NCBI RefSeq assembly: GCF_900107685.1
Contig: NZ_FNRQ01000005.1
Location: 1 to 64,000, forward strand
DNA length: 64,000 bases
Direction: 5' to 3'
Source of the DNA: Paraburkholderia sartisoli
Lineage (GTDB): Bacteria; Pseudomonadota; Gammaproteobacteria; Burkholderiales; Burkholderiaceae
The notes beneath the pieces were generated by a model. The model was not told where the DNA came from. It saw only the letters and a list, made by a program, of their open reading frames with translations, and made no database searches. Below, one piece after another: positions 17,670 through 27,858 of this stretch. How positions within the stretch are numbered: position 1 is the first letter of the stretch; each line of letters begins with the position of its first letter. Both the position numbers and the translations under genes were made by a program.

Positions 17670-19199
17670 ATGCGACTTCATCGTTCATCTCACCGGCGCG
17701 GGCTGCGTCTTTCGCTGACAGCGATTGCGGCGGCATCGATGCTCGCGGGCTGCGCCGTGGGTCCGGACTACGTCAAGCCGACCGCGACCACCGCCGCGAC
17801 GTACAAGGAACTCGAGGGCACCGGCTGGAAACCCGCGCAACCCGCCGACCTCGGCACGCGCGGCGCGTGGTGGGAGGTCTACGGCGACCCGGCGCTGAAC
17901 GCGCTTGAAGCGCGCGTCGCGACCGAAAACCAGGACGTGCAGGCCGCGCAGGCGCGCTTTCGCGCGGCCCGCGCCGCGGTCGCGCAGTTCCGCTCCAGCT
18001 TCTTTCCTTCCGTGACCGCCTCTGGCGACTATTCGCGCGCGCGTTCGTCGGCCAACGTGCTGCACAAGTCGACCGCCGGTCTCACGCTCAACGACTACCT
18101 CGTGCAGGCCGATGCATCGTGGGAACCCGACCTGTGGGGCCGCATCTCGCGCACCGTCGAAGGCGCGAAAGCGGGCGCGCAGGCGAGCGCCGCCGATGCG
18201 CAGTCCGCGCTTCTGTCGATGCAGGCCGAACTCGCCACCGACTACTTCGAGCTGCGTGGCATCGATCAGGAACATCAGCTGCTCGACAACACGATCAAGG
18301 CGTATCGCGACGCGCTCGACCTGACGCAGCATCGCCAGGCCGGCGGCATCGCCACCGACGCCGATGTCGCGCAGGCGGAAACCCAGTTGCAGACCACCCA
18401 GGCGCAGGCGATCGATCTCGACGTGCAGCGCACGCAACTCGAACACGCGATCGCGATCCTGACGGGCCAGAGTCCGTCGACGTTCTCGCTGCCCGTCGCG
18501 CCGCTCGTCGCGGTGCCGGTCGTGGCGCCGGCGGGCGTGCCGTCGGCGCTACTCGAACGCCGGCCCGACATCGCTTCCGCGGAACGCCAGATGGCCGCGA
18601 CGAACGCGCAGATCGGCGTCGCGACCGCGGCGTTCTTTCCGGACCTGGTGCTGTCCGTCACCGGTGGCCTCGAAGCGACGAACATCAGTTCGTGGCTGCT
18701 GGCGCCCTCGCGCTTCTGGGCGCTCGGGCCGACGCTCGCGGGCACGCTGCTCGACTTCGGCGGACGCGCGGCCGTGAAGGCCGAGGCGCAGGCGCACTAC
18801 GACGAAAGCGTCGCGAACTACCGTCAGACCGTGCTCGGCGCGTTCGGCGACGTCGAGGACAATCTCGCCGCGCTGCGCGTGCTCGAACAGGAAGCGCTCG
18901 CGCAGAACGACGCGGTGACGGCCGCGGAGCGCGCGCTCGCGGTGATTTCGAACCGCTACAGGAACGGCGCGATCACCTATCTCGATGTCGTCGTCGCGCA
19001 GACTACCGCGCTGTCGAACGAACGCCAGTCGGTCGACATCGCGCGCCGCCGGATGGCCGCGAGCGTCGCGCTGATCAAGGCGCTCGGCGGCGGCTGGGAC
19101 GCTTCGCAACTGCCCACCGACGAGCAGATCGTGCATCCCGATGCGGCTTCGGGCGCGCCGACCGGTGCGGTGTCCGGCGCGTCGGCAACGCGCGGGTAG
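17670..19199 (+). CDS. RND outer-membrane lipoprotein (NodT/OprM family)
   Basis: TolC-like outer-membrane channel of the NodT family. The signal peptide ends in the lipobox LAGC, giving a lipid-anchored mature protein that begins CAVGPDYVKP, the usual opening. Two OEP repeats follow; the second has ALLERRPDIASAERQMAATN, characteristic of the family. ATG 17670 follows the adaptor stop directly. A GTG at 17664 overlapping that stop would add two residues. It is the third gene of the pump operon, and a (GTTGGC)6 microsatellite begins 25 bases after its stop. Confidence 0.92.
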   Translation: MRLHRSSHRRGLRLSLTAIAAASMLAGCAVGPDYVKPTATTAATYKELEGTGWKPAQPADLGTRGAWWEVYGDPALNALEARVATENQDVQAAQARFRAARAAVAQFRSSFFPSVTASGDYSRARSSANVLHKSTAGLTLNDYLVQADASWEPDLWGRISRTVEGAKAGAQASAADAQSALLSMQAELATDYFELRGIDQEHQLLDNTIKAYRDALDLTQHRQAGGIATDADVAQAETQLQTTQAQAIDLDVQRTQLEHAIAILTGQSPSTFSLPVAPLVAVPVVAPAGVPSALLERRPDIASAERQMAATNAQIGVATAAFFPDLVLSVTGGLEATNISSWLLAPSRFWALGPTLAGTLLDFGGRAAVKAEAQAHYDESVANYRQTVLGAFGDVEDNLAALRVLEQEALAQNDAVTAAERALAVISNRYRNGAITYLDVVVAQTTALSNERQSVDIARRRMAASVALIKALGGGWDASQLPTDEQIVHPDAASGAPTGAVSGASATRG

Positions 19200-19224
19200 C
19201 GGCGCGCGTGATGTGCGGCGTTGC

Positions 19225-19260
19225 GTTGGCGTTGGCGTTGGCGTTGGCGTTGGCGTTGGC
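19225..19260. repeat. (GTTGGC)6 hexanucleotide microsatellite
   Basis: Six perfect head-to-tail copies of GTTGGC, followed by degenerate copies up to about 19290. It is intergenic, between the outer-membrane factor stop and the MFS gene. Copy number could vary by slipped-strand synthesis. Because it is outside both reading frames, any effect would be on the mRNA or promoter spacing of the MFS gene, not on a protein. Confidence 0.85.
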
Positions 19261-19424
19261 GTGGCGTTGCGCTGCGGGCGTTGGCATCGCGCTGCGTTGC
19301 ATCGAACGCGGCGCGCGGCGCACATTTCGCGCCGCCACGGAAACGCCATCGATTGCCCGCGCCGGCCACCTCTCTCGCGTGACCGGCGTATCGTTGAGGT
19401 CTTTGCTTTTCGGGAGACCGCTTC

Positions 19425-20708
19425 GTGAACGCTTCACCGAAACCTGACCGGCAGCCTGATCCGGCGGTTTCTTCAACTGCTTCGGGTCGTGCGCCGGACG
19501 ACGCTTCCGGCATTCCCTACCTGGAGCGCGGCACACGCACCTACTGGCGTGCCAGTCTCGCGCTGCTGTTCGCCGGCTACGCGACGTTCTCGCTGCTCTA
19601 CTGCGTGCAGCCGCTCCTGCCCGCGTTCTCGACGACGTTCGGCGTCAGTCCCGCGCAAAGCAGCTTCTCGCTCTCGCTCACGACAGCCATGCTCGCGTTC
19701 GCGATCTTCGTCGCGGGCTTCGTGTCGGAAGGCTGGAGCCGGCATCGCCTGATGACCGCTTCGCTCACGGCGTCGTCGCTGCTCACGCTCGCGACTGCTT
19801 TCGCGCCGCAATGGCATCAGCTGCTGGTGCTGCGTGCGCTCGAAGGGCTCGCGCTCGGCGGCGTGCCCGCGGTGGCGATGGCCTATCTCGCCGAGGAGGT
19901 GCATCCCGATGGCCTCGGCCTCGCGATGGGGCTGTACGTGGGCGGCACGGCGATCGGCGGCATGGCGGGGCGCGTGATCACCGGCGTCGTCGCGAACCTG
20001 TTCGGCTGGCGTGCGTCGATTGCGGTCATCGGCGTACTCGGCCTGCTGGCGATGCTCGCGTTTCGCACGCTGTTGCCGCCTTCGCGCCATTTCGTGCCGC
20101 GTCGCGGGCTCGGTTTTTCGCACCATCGCGCCGCGCTCGCGGGCCATTTCAAGACCGCCGGGTTGCCGGTCGTGTTCCTGATGGCGTTCGTGCTGATGGG
20201 CAGTTTCGTCACGTTGTACAACTACATCGGCTACCGGTTGCTCGCGCCGCCGTACCTGCTGAGTCAGGCTGAAATCGGCGCGATTTTCGTCGTGTATCTG
20301 ACGGGCGTGGTCGCGTCGCCGTGGTCGGGACGGATGGCCGACACGTTCGGCCGGGCACGCGTGCTGATAGCAAGCCTCGTGCTGATGCTGACCGGCGTCG
20401 CGCTGACGATGCTGCATCCGATCGCGGCGATCGCGGCCGGCATCGCGTGCCTGACGTTCGGCTTTTTCGCCGGGCACGCGGTGGCAAGCGGCTGGGTCGG
20501 CCGGATGGCGAAAACAGCGAAAGGCCAGGCCGCCGCGCTGTATCTGCTCGCGTATTACCTCGGATCGAGCATCGTGGGTTCGTACGGCGGACACGTGTGG
20601 GCGAAGCACGGCTGGAACGGCGTGGTTTCGCTCGTCGTGCTGCTGTTGCTGTGTGGTATCGCGGGGGCGGGGTGGTTGCGCGCGCGTGAGCGGAAAGGGC
20701 TCGCGTAA
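19425..20708 (+). CDS. MFS transporter (YnfM-like)
   Basis: Major facilitator superfamily permease of 427 residues, resembling the YnfM/arabinose-efflux-type group. About twelve hydrophobic segments are visible. The family opening LLFAGYATFSLLYCVQPLLP and the inter-helix motif GRMADTFGRARVL are present. The start is GTG at 19425, chosen because GGGAG lies at 19412-19416. The hydrophilic N-terminal 40 residues are Pro/Ser/Ala-rich. It follows the RND operon on the same strand after 225 bases and may be separately transcribed. The substrate is unknown. Confidence 0.87.
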   Translation: MNASPKPDRQPDPAVSSTASGRAPDDASGIPYLERGTRTYWRASLALLFAGYATFSLLYCVQPLLPAFSTTFGVSPAQSSFSLSLTTAMLAFAIFVAGFVSEGWSRHRLMTASLTASSLLTLATAFAPQWHQLLVLRALEGLALGGVPAVAMAYLAEEVHPDGLGLAMGLYVGGTAIGGMAGRVITGVVANLFGWRASIAVIGVLGLLAMLAFRTLLPPSRHFVPRRGLGFSHHRAALAGHFKTAGLPVVFLMAFVLMGSFVTLYNYIGYRLLAPPYLLSQAEIGAIFVVYLTGVVASPWSGRMADTFGRARVLIASLVLMLTGVALTMLHPIAAIAAGIACLTFGFFAGHAVASGWVGRMAKTAKGQAAALYLLAYYLGSSIVGSYGGHVWAKHGWNGVVSLVVLLLLCGIAGAGWLRARERKGLA

Positions 20709-20951
20709 ACCATGATCCGCAGCGCGCATCGAAAGGTCGTTGCAAGGCTTCGCCACACTTTTTCGTGACCGCTTCAAACATGCGCTAAATCGCGCCGGGT
20801 CCCGCCTGGCGCGGCTGCGATTATGCGTGATGCGACGCTGCGGCGCCGCATCACGGCGCTGTCCGTCAATCTGTCGCCTATACTCAAATCACGCGGCCGC
20901 TTCCATCACAACTACAGCGGGCCTCGCGCAGTAACGTATCAGGAGACAAAT

Positions 20952-21137
20952 ATGACGACCTATTTCACGATCGGTGATTTCATCCTGGTCATTCCGATGG
21001 CGCTAGCCGGCGCGCTCTTTCTTGGCGCGTGCCCGTGTGCAACCGAGTTCAGGCATAACGTGCTGCGCGTATTGGGCGCATTACTCGGTGTGGTCGTCGC
21101 GGTACTGCTGGTCGAGGGGCTACCCGCACTGGTCTAG
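20952..21137 (+). CDS. Small membrane protein, 61 residues
   Basis: Unknown protein with two hydrophobic stretches, DFILVIPMALAGALFLGACP and VLRVLGALLGVVVAVLLVEG. The AGGAGACAAAT before the ATG is a good ribosome-binding site, which supports the gene despite its size. It ends 57 bases before a clear intrinsic terminator. The 243 bases upstream (20709-20951) hold no other gene I can support. It could be a small stress or membrane-stability protein, but no function can be assigned. Confidence 0.7.
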   Translation: MTTYFTIGDFILVIPMALAGALFLGACPCATEFRHNVLRVLGALLGVVVAVLLVEGLPALV

Positions 21138-21194
21138 CGACCCGATTACTCAAATCACCGGAGCAGACGCTCCGATACGTGATGCACACATGAA

Positions 21195-21216
21195 AAAGCC
21201 GCCTTGCGGCGGCTTT
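21195..21216. terminator. Intrinsic terminator (bidirectional)
   Basis: AAAGCCGCC (21195-21203) and GGCGGCTTT (21208-21216) form a perfect 9-bp stem with a four-base loop. A-run upstream and T-run downstream suit both the small membrane protein gene (plus) and the convergent aldo/keto reductase gene (minus). Confidence 0.85.
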
Positions 21217-21262
21217 CTGGATACGCGTGTGCGATCACTCAAACATCAACCGCCAGACCCGC

Positions 21263-22306
21263 TCAGACGTGCTGGTCGGTCGACGGCTTTTCCCACAGGT
21301 TGATGCCGCCTTCGGTCGCGTAACGATCGATCTCGGCCAGTTCTTCCTTCGAAAACACCAGGTTCTTCAACGCACCGGCGTTCTCGCGCACCTGCTCCGG
21401 CTTGCTCGCGCCAATCAGCGCCGACGTCACGCGGCCACCGCGTAGCGTCCACGCAAGCGCCATCTGCGCGAGGCTCTGGCCGCGGCGTTGCGCGATCTCG
21501 TTCAGCTTGCGCACGTGCTCGATGTTCTGCGCGCTCAGATGCTCCTGCTTGAGCGAGCCGCCCCCCGCTTTGTTGACGCGCGCGTCCTGCGGCACGCCGT
21601 TCAGATACTTGCCGGTCAGCAGACCCTGCGCGAGCGGCGTGAACGCGATGCTGCCGGCGCCGATGTCGTCGAGCGTGTCGAGCAGCTCATGCTCGACCCA
21701 GCGGTTCAGCATGTTGTAAGCCGGCTGGTGAATCAGCAGCGGCACCTTGTATTCGCTGAGCAGCTTCGCCATTTCACGCGTTTTGGCCGGCGAATACGAC
21801 GAAATGCCGATGTACAGCGCCTTGCCCTGCTGCACGGCGGTGGCGAGCGCACCGGCGGTTTCCTCGAGCGGCGTGTCGGCGTCGAAACGATGCGAATAGA
21901 AAATGTCGACGTAGTCGAGCCCCATGCGCTGCAGGCTCTGATCGAGACTCGCAAGCACGTACTTGCGCGAGCCGCCGCCCTGGCCGTACGGACCCGGCCA
22001 CATGTCCCAGCCCGCCTTCGACGAAATCAGCAGTTCGTCGCGATACGGCCTGAAATCGTCCTTGAAATGGCGGCCGAAATTCGTTTCCGCGCTGCCGTAC
22101 GGCGGCCCGTAATTGTTCGCCAGATCGAAGTGCGTGATGCCGAGATCGAACGCGGTGCGCAGGATGTCGCGTTGCGCCGAGAAGGGCGTCGTGTCGCCGA
22201 AGTTGTGCCACAGGCCGAGCGACAGCGCCGGCAGCTTGAGCCCCGACTTGCCGCAAACGCGGTATTGCATGTCCGAATAGCGTTCTGATGCTGCTTCGTA
22301 AGCCAT
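21263..22306 (-). CDS. Aldo/keto reductase, L-glyceraldehyde 3-phosphate reductase (YghZ/GprA)
   Basis: NADPH-dependent aldo/keto reductase closely resembling E. coli YghZ (346 residues; here 347). The E. coli enzyme reduces L-glyceraldehyde 3-phosphate and also methylglyoxal. Shared blocks include CGKSGLKLPALSLGLWHNFG, FDLANNYGPPYGSAE (catalytic Asp/Tyr region), SSKAGWDMWPGPYG, and the C-terminal cofactor segment SALIGASKPEQVREN. The ATG at 22306 (MAYEAASERY) was chosen over a longer frame, matching the YghZ N-terminus. It is probably monocistronic. Confidence 0.92.
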   Translation of the reverse strand: MAYEAASERYSDMQYRVCGKSGLKLPALSLGLWHNFGDTTPFSAQRDILRTAFDLGITHFDLANNYGPPYGSAETNFGRHFKDDFRPYRDELLISSKAGWDMWPGPYGQGGGSRKYVLASLDQSLQRMGLDYVDIFYSHRFDADTPLEETAGALATAVQQGKALYIGISSYSPAKTREMAKLLSEYKVPLLIHQPAYNMLNRWVEHELLDTLDDIGAGSIAFTPLAQGLLTGKYLNGVPQDARVNKAGGGSLKQEHLSAQNIEHVRKLNEIAQRRGQSLAQMALAWTLRGGRVTSALIGASKPEQVRENAGALKNLVFSKEELAEIDRYATEGGINLWEKPSTDQHV

Positions 22307-22483
22307 CGCTGGAGTTCCCTGGTAGAGGCTGAAAAGGCGCACCGTGATGCGCGCCGTGCTGAACTGTGTATGGTAGCCAATTGGGGCGTCGAGTGCATCG
22401 CCCCAGATTGCGGGACGAAGGATGGACGTCGCCACGTCGCTCACCTAAACTGCGGCGACCATATTTAACGATGAGGGATTTTC

Positions 22484-22687
22484 ATGACCAGAGCGATCTC
22501 GTTTGCGTTGATCGCTGGCGGTGTGGTGCTGCTGTACTTCGGCGGCCAGTCGTTCCACTCGCTCAGCAACGATGTATCGCGCGTCTTCACGGGCGCGCCG
22601 ACGAACAAGACGATCTTTCTGATCGCAGGCGGCGTGGTCGCGACACTTGCCGGGCTCACCGGTCTTATCGTGTCGGGCAAGCGCTAG
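22484..22687 (+). CDS. DUF3185 family small membrane protein
   Basis: 67-residue protein of the DUF3185 type, with two membrane segments (ISFALIAGGVVLLYFGGQ and KTIFLIAGGVVATLAGLTGL) linked by a short polar loop (SNDVSRVFTGAPTNK). GAGGGA precedes the ATG. The function of the family is not known. It stands alone, divergent from the aldo/keto reductase, and is followed by a hairpin. Confidence 0.8.
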   Translation: MTRAISFALIAGGVVLLYFGGQSFHSLSNDVSRVFTGAPTNKTIFLIAGGVVATLAGLTGLIVSGKR

Positions 22688-22698
22688 ACCGGCGCGCG

Positions 22699-22725
22699 AT
22701 GAGCGGTGGTTGAAACACCGCTCAT
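22699..22725. terminator. Hairpin, probable terminator
   Basis: ATGAGCGGTG (22699-22708) is the exact reverse complement of CACCGCTCAT (22716-22725), with a seven-base loop. It lies 11 bases after the DUF3185 stop and before the convergent PhyH gene. The T-run is weak, so this may be a stabilising hairpin. Confidence 0.6.
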
Positions 22726-22747
22726 CGTTCGTGGTGACCCGTGTGCT

Positions 22748-23527
22748 TCAGAACGCGACTTCCGGCATCGAAGCCGACCGCGATCCGGGCAACGGCACAT
22801 TGCTCGCGCCGTGATACGTGAACACGAGCGAAAACTTCACGTCGTCGCTGATATTCTTGCCGGCGGAATGCAGCGTGTTGCAGTGGAAGAACACGACGTC
22901 GCCGGCCTTCAGTTCCGGCGAAATCGCTGTCTGGATCAGCGCCTGGTTCTCGGGCAGATCGGAGCGGAAAAATTTCGCCTGATCGAAGCGCTCCGACGTG
23001 AACGGCGCGGTGTGCGACTGTGGCACGAACCAGAGCGCGCCGTTGTCGACCGTTTCGGGTCCGAGTGCGACCCACACCGACACCAGGTCGTCCCGTTCGA
23101 ACGACCAGTACCGCACGTCGCGGTGCCAGCCCGTCAGGCTGCCGTACGCCGGGTGCTTCGTCATCATGCAGTTGTGATGGGCCCGCGACAGGCGCGGCTC
23201 CTCGCCGAAATACAGTTCCATCCAGCCACGAATTTCCGGTGCGGTCGCCCATTCGCGAAAGAGCAGATCGCGCTGGTAAGCATCGAGCAGGCGGCGCACG
23301 GTATGCCCGCCTGGCGCGTGCTTCGATTCGGGCGCGCCCGGATAACGCAGATCGGCCTCGTATTCGAGCGGCGCGGCGGCCTCCTGCAACTGCCGCTGCG
23401 CCACCTGCTTCATCTGCGCGCAGCGCTCGGGTGAAAGCAGGCCTGGCACGACCACGAAGCCGCGTTCACGCAGCGCCTGTACCTGTTCCTTTTTCGAATG
23501 AAGCGAAGGATGCGACTGTACTGACAT
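22748..23527 (-). CDS. Phytanoyl-CoA dioxygenase (PhyH) family protein
   Basis: Fe(II)/2-oxoglutarate-dependent oxygenase of the PhyH family, 259 residues. The iron triad is visible as HRD in TGWHRDVRYWSF and the distal histidine in HCNTLHSAGKN. SLVFTYHGA follows as the last strand. PhyH-family proteins hydroxylate very varied small molecules, so the substrate is open. The ATG at 23527 (MSVQSHPSLH) was chosen because the 116 residues upstream are arginine/alanine shadow sequence. The region 23528-23955 holds no gene I can support. Confidence 0.85.
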   Translation of the reverse strand: MSVQSHPSLHSKKEQVQALRERGFVVVPGLLSPERCAQMKQVAQRQLQEAAAPLEYEADLRYPGAPESKHAPGGHTVRRLLDAYQRDLLFREWATAPEIRGWMELYFGEEPRLSRAHHNCMMTKHPAYGSLTGWHRDVRYWSFERDDLVSVWVALGPETVDNGALWFVPQSHTAPFTSERFDQAKFFRSDLPENQALIQTAISPELKAGDVVFFHCNTLHSAGKNISDDVKFSLVFTYHGASNVPLPGSRSASMPEVAF

Positions 23528-23955
23528 GGAGACATTCCGGTTCGGCTGGCTAATACCGGATTGTAAAACGTACCCGATCCTGCTGCGCGTGCGATCGGCG
23601 GCCGCGCATGCGGCTACCTTGACGTATCGCACGCAAGAGGGGCGGCGCCTGCACGAAAAATGGTCACGAGCGCGCGATTGCAGTTCATGACGGGTGTCTG
23701 AAACAGCCTTATGGCCCGCTTTTTCCGCACCTTCAAGGGGAAAAACCCGACTTCCTGGCGTCATGAATCGCGTGTAGCCTGCATTCATGTTGATCGCCCA
23801 TCCCGCCTCTGCGGTGCGCGCGCGGCCTGTGACGGTTGCCGCGGCATCGATCCACGCGTTTTCCGGTTTCTCCATCGACCCCGCTGGCCTGTTTGGTGCT
23901 TCTTTAGACGCACCTGCCTTCGCGTGTCCGATGCCCTATTTTTCTGACTGAAACC

Positions 23956-24309
23956 ATGCATACCTTACCGAGTACCGGTTTTACCCGCGCCGCATTAAAG
24001 GCTGCGCGTCCCGCGCGCCGCAACGTCATGCGCGCGTTGCGTCATCACTCGGCGCGCACGCGCGCGCTCGCCGAACAATGGCGTGACGCGAAGCCCGTCG
24101 ACGGCATCCGCCGCTGGTTTCATTCGTTTTTCGCCGCGCTTCGCGTAAGTAGCGGTTCACATCGTTTCTCGCTGCGCACGCTGCTGCGCAAGCCGACCAC
24201 GCTGCGCACGCTGAACGCGCGTCCGGCTGCCGTGGTTCGCAGCACGAGCCGTCGTCCGCGTCGCGTGTCGGTTACGAGCACGGGCTGGTTTGCGTTCGCG
24301 ACACGCTGA
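23956..24309 (+). CDS. Hypothetical arginine-rich protein, 117 residues
   Basis: Open frame from ATG 23956 that encodes a very basic, Arg/Thr/Ala-rich sequence (for example RTLLRKPTTLRTL), with no recognisable domain, signal peptide or membrane helix. A GCCGGGC/GCCCGGC hairpin (24323-24329 / 24335-24341) starts 14 bases after its stop, which hints at a real transcription unit. There is no clear ribosome-binding site. It may be a small nucleic-acid-binding protein or a chance frame. Confidence 0.4.
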   Translation: MHTLPSTGFTRAALKAARPARRNVMRALRHHSARTRALAEQWRDAKPVDGIRRWFHSFFAALRVSSGSHRFSLRTLLRKPTTLRTLNARPAAVVRSTSRRPRRVSVTSTGWFAFATR

Positions 24310-24388
24310 GTCAAAGGCGGTGGCCGGGCGTTGAGCCCGGCTGATGCAAGGCGCAAACCACCGCGGCACGATTTTCCGGATGGGTAAT

Positions 24389-24425
24389 AAAAAACCCCGC
24401 ACGGCGCAGGCCGGCGGGGTTTTTT
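24389..24425. terminator. Intrinsic terminator after metK
   Basis: AAAAAACCCCGC (24389-24400) and GCGGGGTTTTTT (24414-24425) are exact reverse complements with a 13-base loop. It is symmetric and so can end metK (minus) as well as plus-strand transcripts. Confidence 0.88.
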
Positions 24426-24457
24426 GTATCAAACGCGAACTTCGCGTGCGACCTGGA

Positions 24458-25645
<1,188 letters not shown>

Positions 25646-25811
25646 GTTGCAGACTCCTGTGATGTGGTTACGGTTGAGTTTCACGTAGCCAGCTTCGGGA
25701 GCCTGAAGCGGCGACGCTTTAGCGGATTTACAAACCGTCAGGCGCGCAAACATGGGTTTGGCGCCCGCCAGCTTCGCCCCGCAAGTTGTCTATTAACTCG
25801 GCGAAGCCCGT

Positions 25812-25817
25812 ATTATA
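25812..25817 (-). promoter_or_regulatory. Candidate metK promoter -10 element
   Basis: Read on the minus strand this is a perfect TATAAT. CTGTGA lies 17 bases further upstream as a weak -35. Transcription from here gives a leader of about 160 bases that contains a strong hairpin: GGCGC (25741-25745) with GCGCC (25761-25765), and CAAAC with GTTTG inside. Confidence 0.55.
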
Positions 25818-25922
25818 GCGACTTCCTCAGATTGTCACAGAGTGACCTCGCGTGATGTATTACGTCCTTTTTACTGGTTTCCTGAAGGTGGTTCCGTGCT
25901 GCGCCCCACACGGGGAAGCCGC

Positions 25923-26807
25923 ATGCTGAGCCGCTATGGGGCGAAATTCGCGATCGCGCTGCTGAAACTGTTCGCGCTCTTGCCGTACGGCTTCGTCGCG
26001 CGTCTCGGTGACGGCCTCGGCTGGTTGCTGTATCAGGTTCCGAGTAGCCGCAAGCGCATTGTTCACATCAATCTGAAGCTGTGCTTCCCGGAATGGAGCG
26101 ACGAACGCCGCGAAGACGTCGCGCAGAAGCATTTTCGCCACGCGATCCGCAGCTATCTGGAGCGCAGCGTCCAGTGGTTCGGCTCGGCGCGGAAGCTGGA
26201 AAAGCTGGTGCAGGTCGAGAGCGCAATCGACCTGAACGATCCCGATCTGCCGCCTACGCTCTTTCTCGGCCTGCATTTCGTCGGCATCGAGGCGGGCTCG
26301 ATTTTCCTGAACTATTCGCTGCACCGGACCTGCGGCTCCCTCTATCAGCCGATGTCGAATCCGGAACTCGAAGCGGTGGCCAAGGCCGCGCGCAGCCGGT
26401 TCGACGCCGAAATGGCGAGCCGCGCCGACAGCGCGCGCATCGTGCTGCGCTGGCTGCGCGACCGCAAGCCGGTGATGCTCGGCGCCGACATGGACTACGG
26501 CATGCGCAACTCGACATTCGTGCCCTTCTTTGGCGTGCCGGCATGCACGCTGACCGCCGTGGGCCGGCTCGCGAAAGTGGGCCGCGCGCAGGTGGTGCCG
26601 TTCATCGGCGAAGTGCTGCCGGACTACAAGGGTTACCGGCTGAAGGTGTTCAAGCCGTGGGACAACTACCCCACCGGCGACGACGATCTCGACGCGCGCC
26701 GCATGAACGCGTTTCTCGAAGAGCAGATTCCGGATGTGCCGGAGCAGTACTACTGGGTCCACAAACGCTTCAAGACGCGCCCACCCGGCGACCCGAGCTT
26801 TTACTGA
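25923..26807 (+). CDS. lpxL: Lipid A biosynthesis lauroyl acyltransferase (LpxL/HtrB family)
   Basis: Late acyltransferase of lipid A synthesis, placing a secondary acyl chain on the Kdo-lipid A precursor at the inner membrane. The catalytic HX4E motif reads HFVGIE within LGLHFVGIEAGSIF. The N-terminal helix IALLKLFALLPYGFVARLG is the usual membrane anchor. A GADMDYGMRNSTFVPFFG block is typical of the family. ATG 25923 (MLSRYGAK) with GGGGAA upstream was chosen, giving 294 residues. A GTG at 25842 would add 27 residues that do not look like the family. Confidence 0.88.
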   Translation: MLSRYGAKFAIALLKLFALLPYGFVARLGDGLGWLLYQVPSSRKRIVHINLKLCFPEWSDERREDVAQKHFRHAIRSYLERSVQWFGSARKLEKLVQVESAIDLNDPDLPPTLFLGLHFVGIEAGSIFLNYSLHRTCGSLYQPMSNPELEAVAKAARSRFDAEMASRADSARIVLRWLRDRKPVMLGADMDYGMRNSTFVPFFGVPACTLTAVGRLAKVGRAQVVPFIGEVLPDYKGYRLKVFKPWDNYPTGDDDLDARRMNAFLEEQIPDVPEQYYWVHKRFKTRPPGDPSFY

Positions 26808-26921
26808 ACACGGACTGAACGCGACGGTTAGCCGGGCCGCGCATCCGACGGCATCCTGGCCGGATGGTCAACGTCGTAACCGGCACCACGCGCACACTCG
26901 CGCGTCCCTTACAATAGTGGG

Positions 26922-27788
26922 ATGAAACTCAAATTCACCAAAATGCACGGCGCGGGCAATGACTTCGTCGTGCTCGACGGCTACACGCACCCTGTCTCGC
27001 TGACGGCGGCACAGGTGCGTGCGCTCGCGGACCGCCATTTCGGCGTCGGCGCCGACCAGCTGCTGCTGGTCGAACGGCCCACCGTGGGAGGGGTCGACTT
27101 TCGCTATCGCATCTTCAATTGCGACGGCGGCGAGGTCGAACATTGCGGCAACGGCGCGCGGTGCTTCGTCAAATTCGTGCGCGACGCGCGTCTGACCGAC
27201 AAGCACACCGTGCGCGTGCAGGTGCAGAACGGCCTTGCCACGCTCACCATGCAGGAAAACGGCGACGTGTCCGTCGATATGGGCACCCCGGTGTTCGAGC
27301 CCGCGCGCGTTCCGTTCGATGCAAGCGGCCTCGAAGGTCGCCGCGAAGGCGGCGACACGCTCTGGCCGCTCGACGTACACGGCGTCACGCGTGAGATTTC
27401 GGTTGTATCGATGGGCAATCCGCACGCCGTGCAGGTCGTCGGCGACGTCGAGGCGTTTGCCGTCGGCACCGAAGGCCCCACGATCGAAACGCATCCGCGC
27501 TTTCCGCAGAAAGTGAACGCCGGCTTCATGCAGATCGTCACGCGCAGCGAAATCAGGCTGCGCGTCTACGAGCGCGGTGCGGGCGAGACGCTCGCGTGCG
27601 GCACGGGCGCGTGCGCGGCCGTCGCGGCGGGCATCCGTCGCGGGCTGCTCGATTCGCCCGTCACGGTGCATACGCATGGCGGCGCGCTGACCATCACATG
27701 GAACGGCGCCCAGGACGAGACCGCGCCGCTCATGATGGCGGGGCCGGCCACGACCGTGTTCGAAGGCGAGATCGAACTGGCCGGCTAG
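26922..27788 (+). CDS. dapF: Diaminopimelate epimerase
   Basis: Converts LL- to meso-diaminopimelate for lysine and peptidoglycan. The 288-residue protein carries both catalytic cysteines in their motifs: EHCGNGARC in the N-terminal half and [12 protein letters not shown] in the C-terminal half. The N-terminus [17 protein letters not shown] is diagnostic. It heads the dapF-DUF484-xerC run, an arrangement also known in enterobacteria. Confidence 0.97.
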   Translation: MKLKFTKMHGAGNDFVVLDGYTHPVSLTAAQVRALADRHFGVGADQLLLVERPTVGGVDFRYRIFNCDGGEVEHCGNGARCFVKFVRDARLTDKHTVRVQVQNGLATLTMQENGDVSVDMGTPVFEPARVPFDASGLEGRREGGDTLWPLDVHGVTREISVVSMGNPHAVQVVGDVEAFAVGTEGPTIETHPRFPQKVNAGFMQIVTRSEIRLRVYERGAGETLACGTGACAAVAAGIRRGLLDSPVTVHTHGGALTITWNGAQDETAPLMMAGPATTVFEGEIELAG

Positions 27789-27858
27789 CTGCAAACAGAA
27801 TCCAGCACGAATTCATCATTAACCACTCCACGCCCCGCGCATCCCTTAAGCCGAAACC

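Noticed and set aside
25700-25770. SAM-II riboswitch before metK
   Set aside because: There is a GCTAAA box, but the GATTT loop and pseudoknot are missing, and the P1 candidate is explained as a simple bulged 10-bp hairpin.
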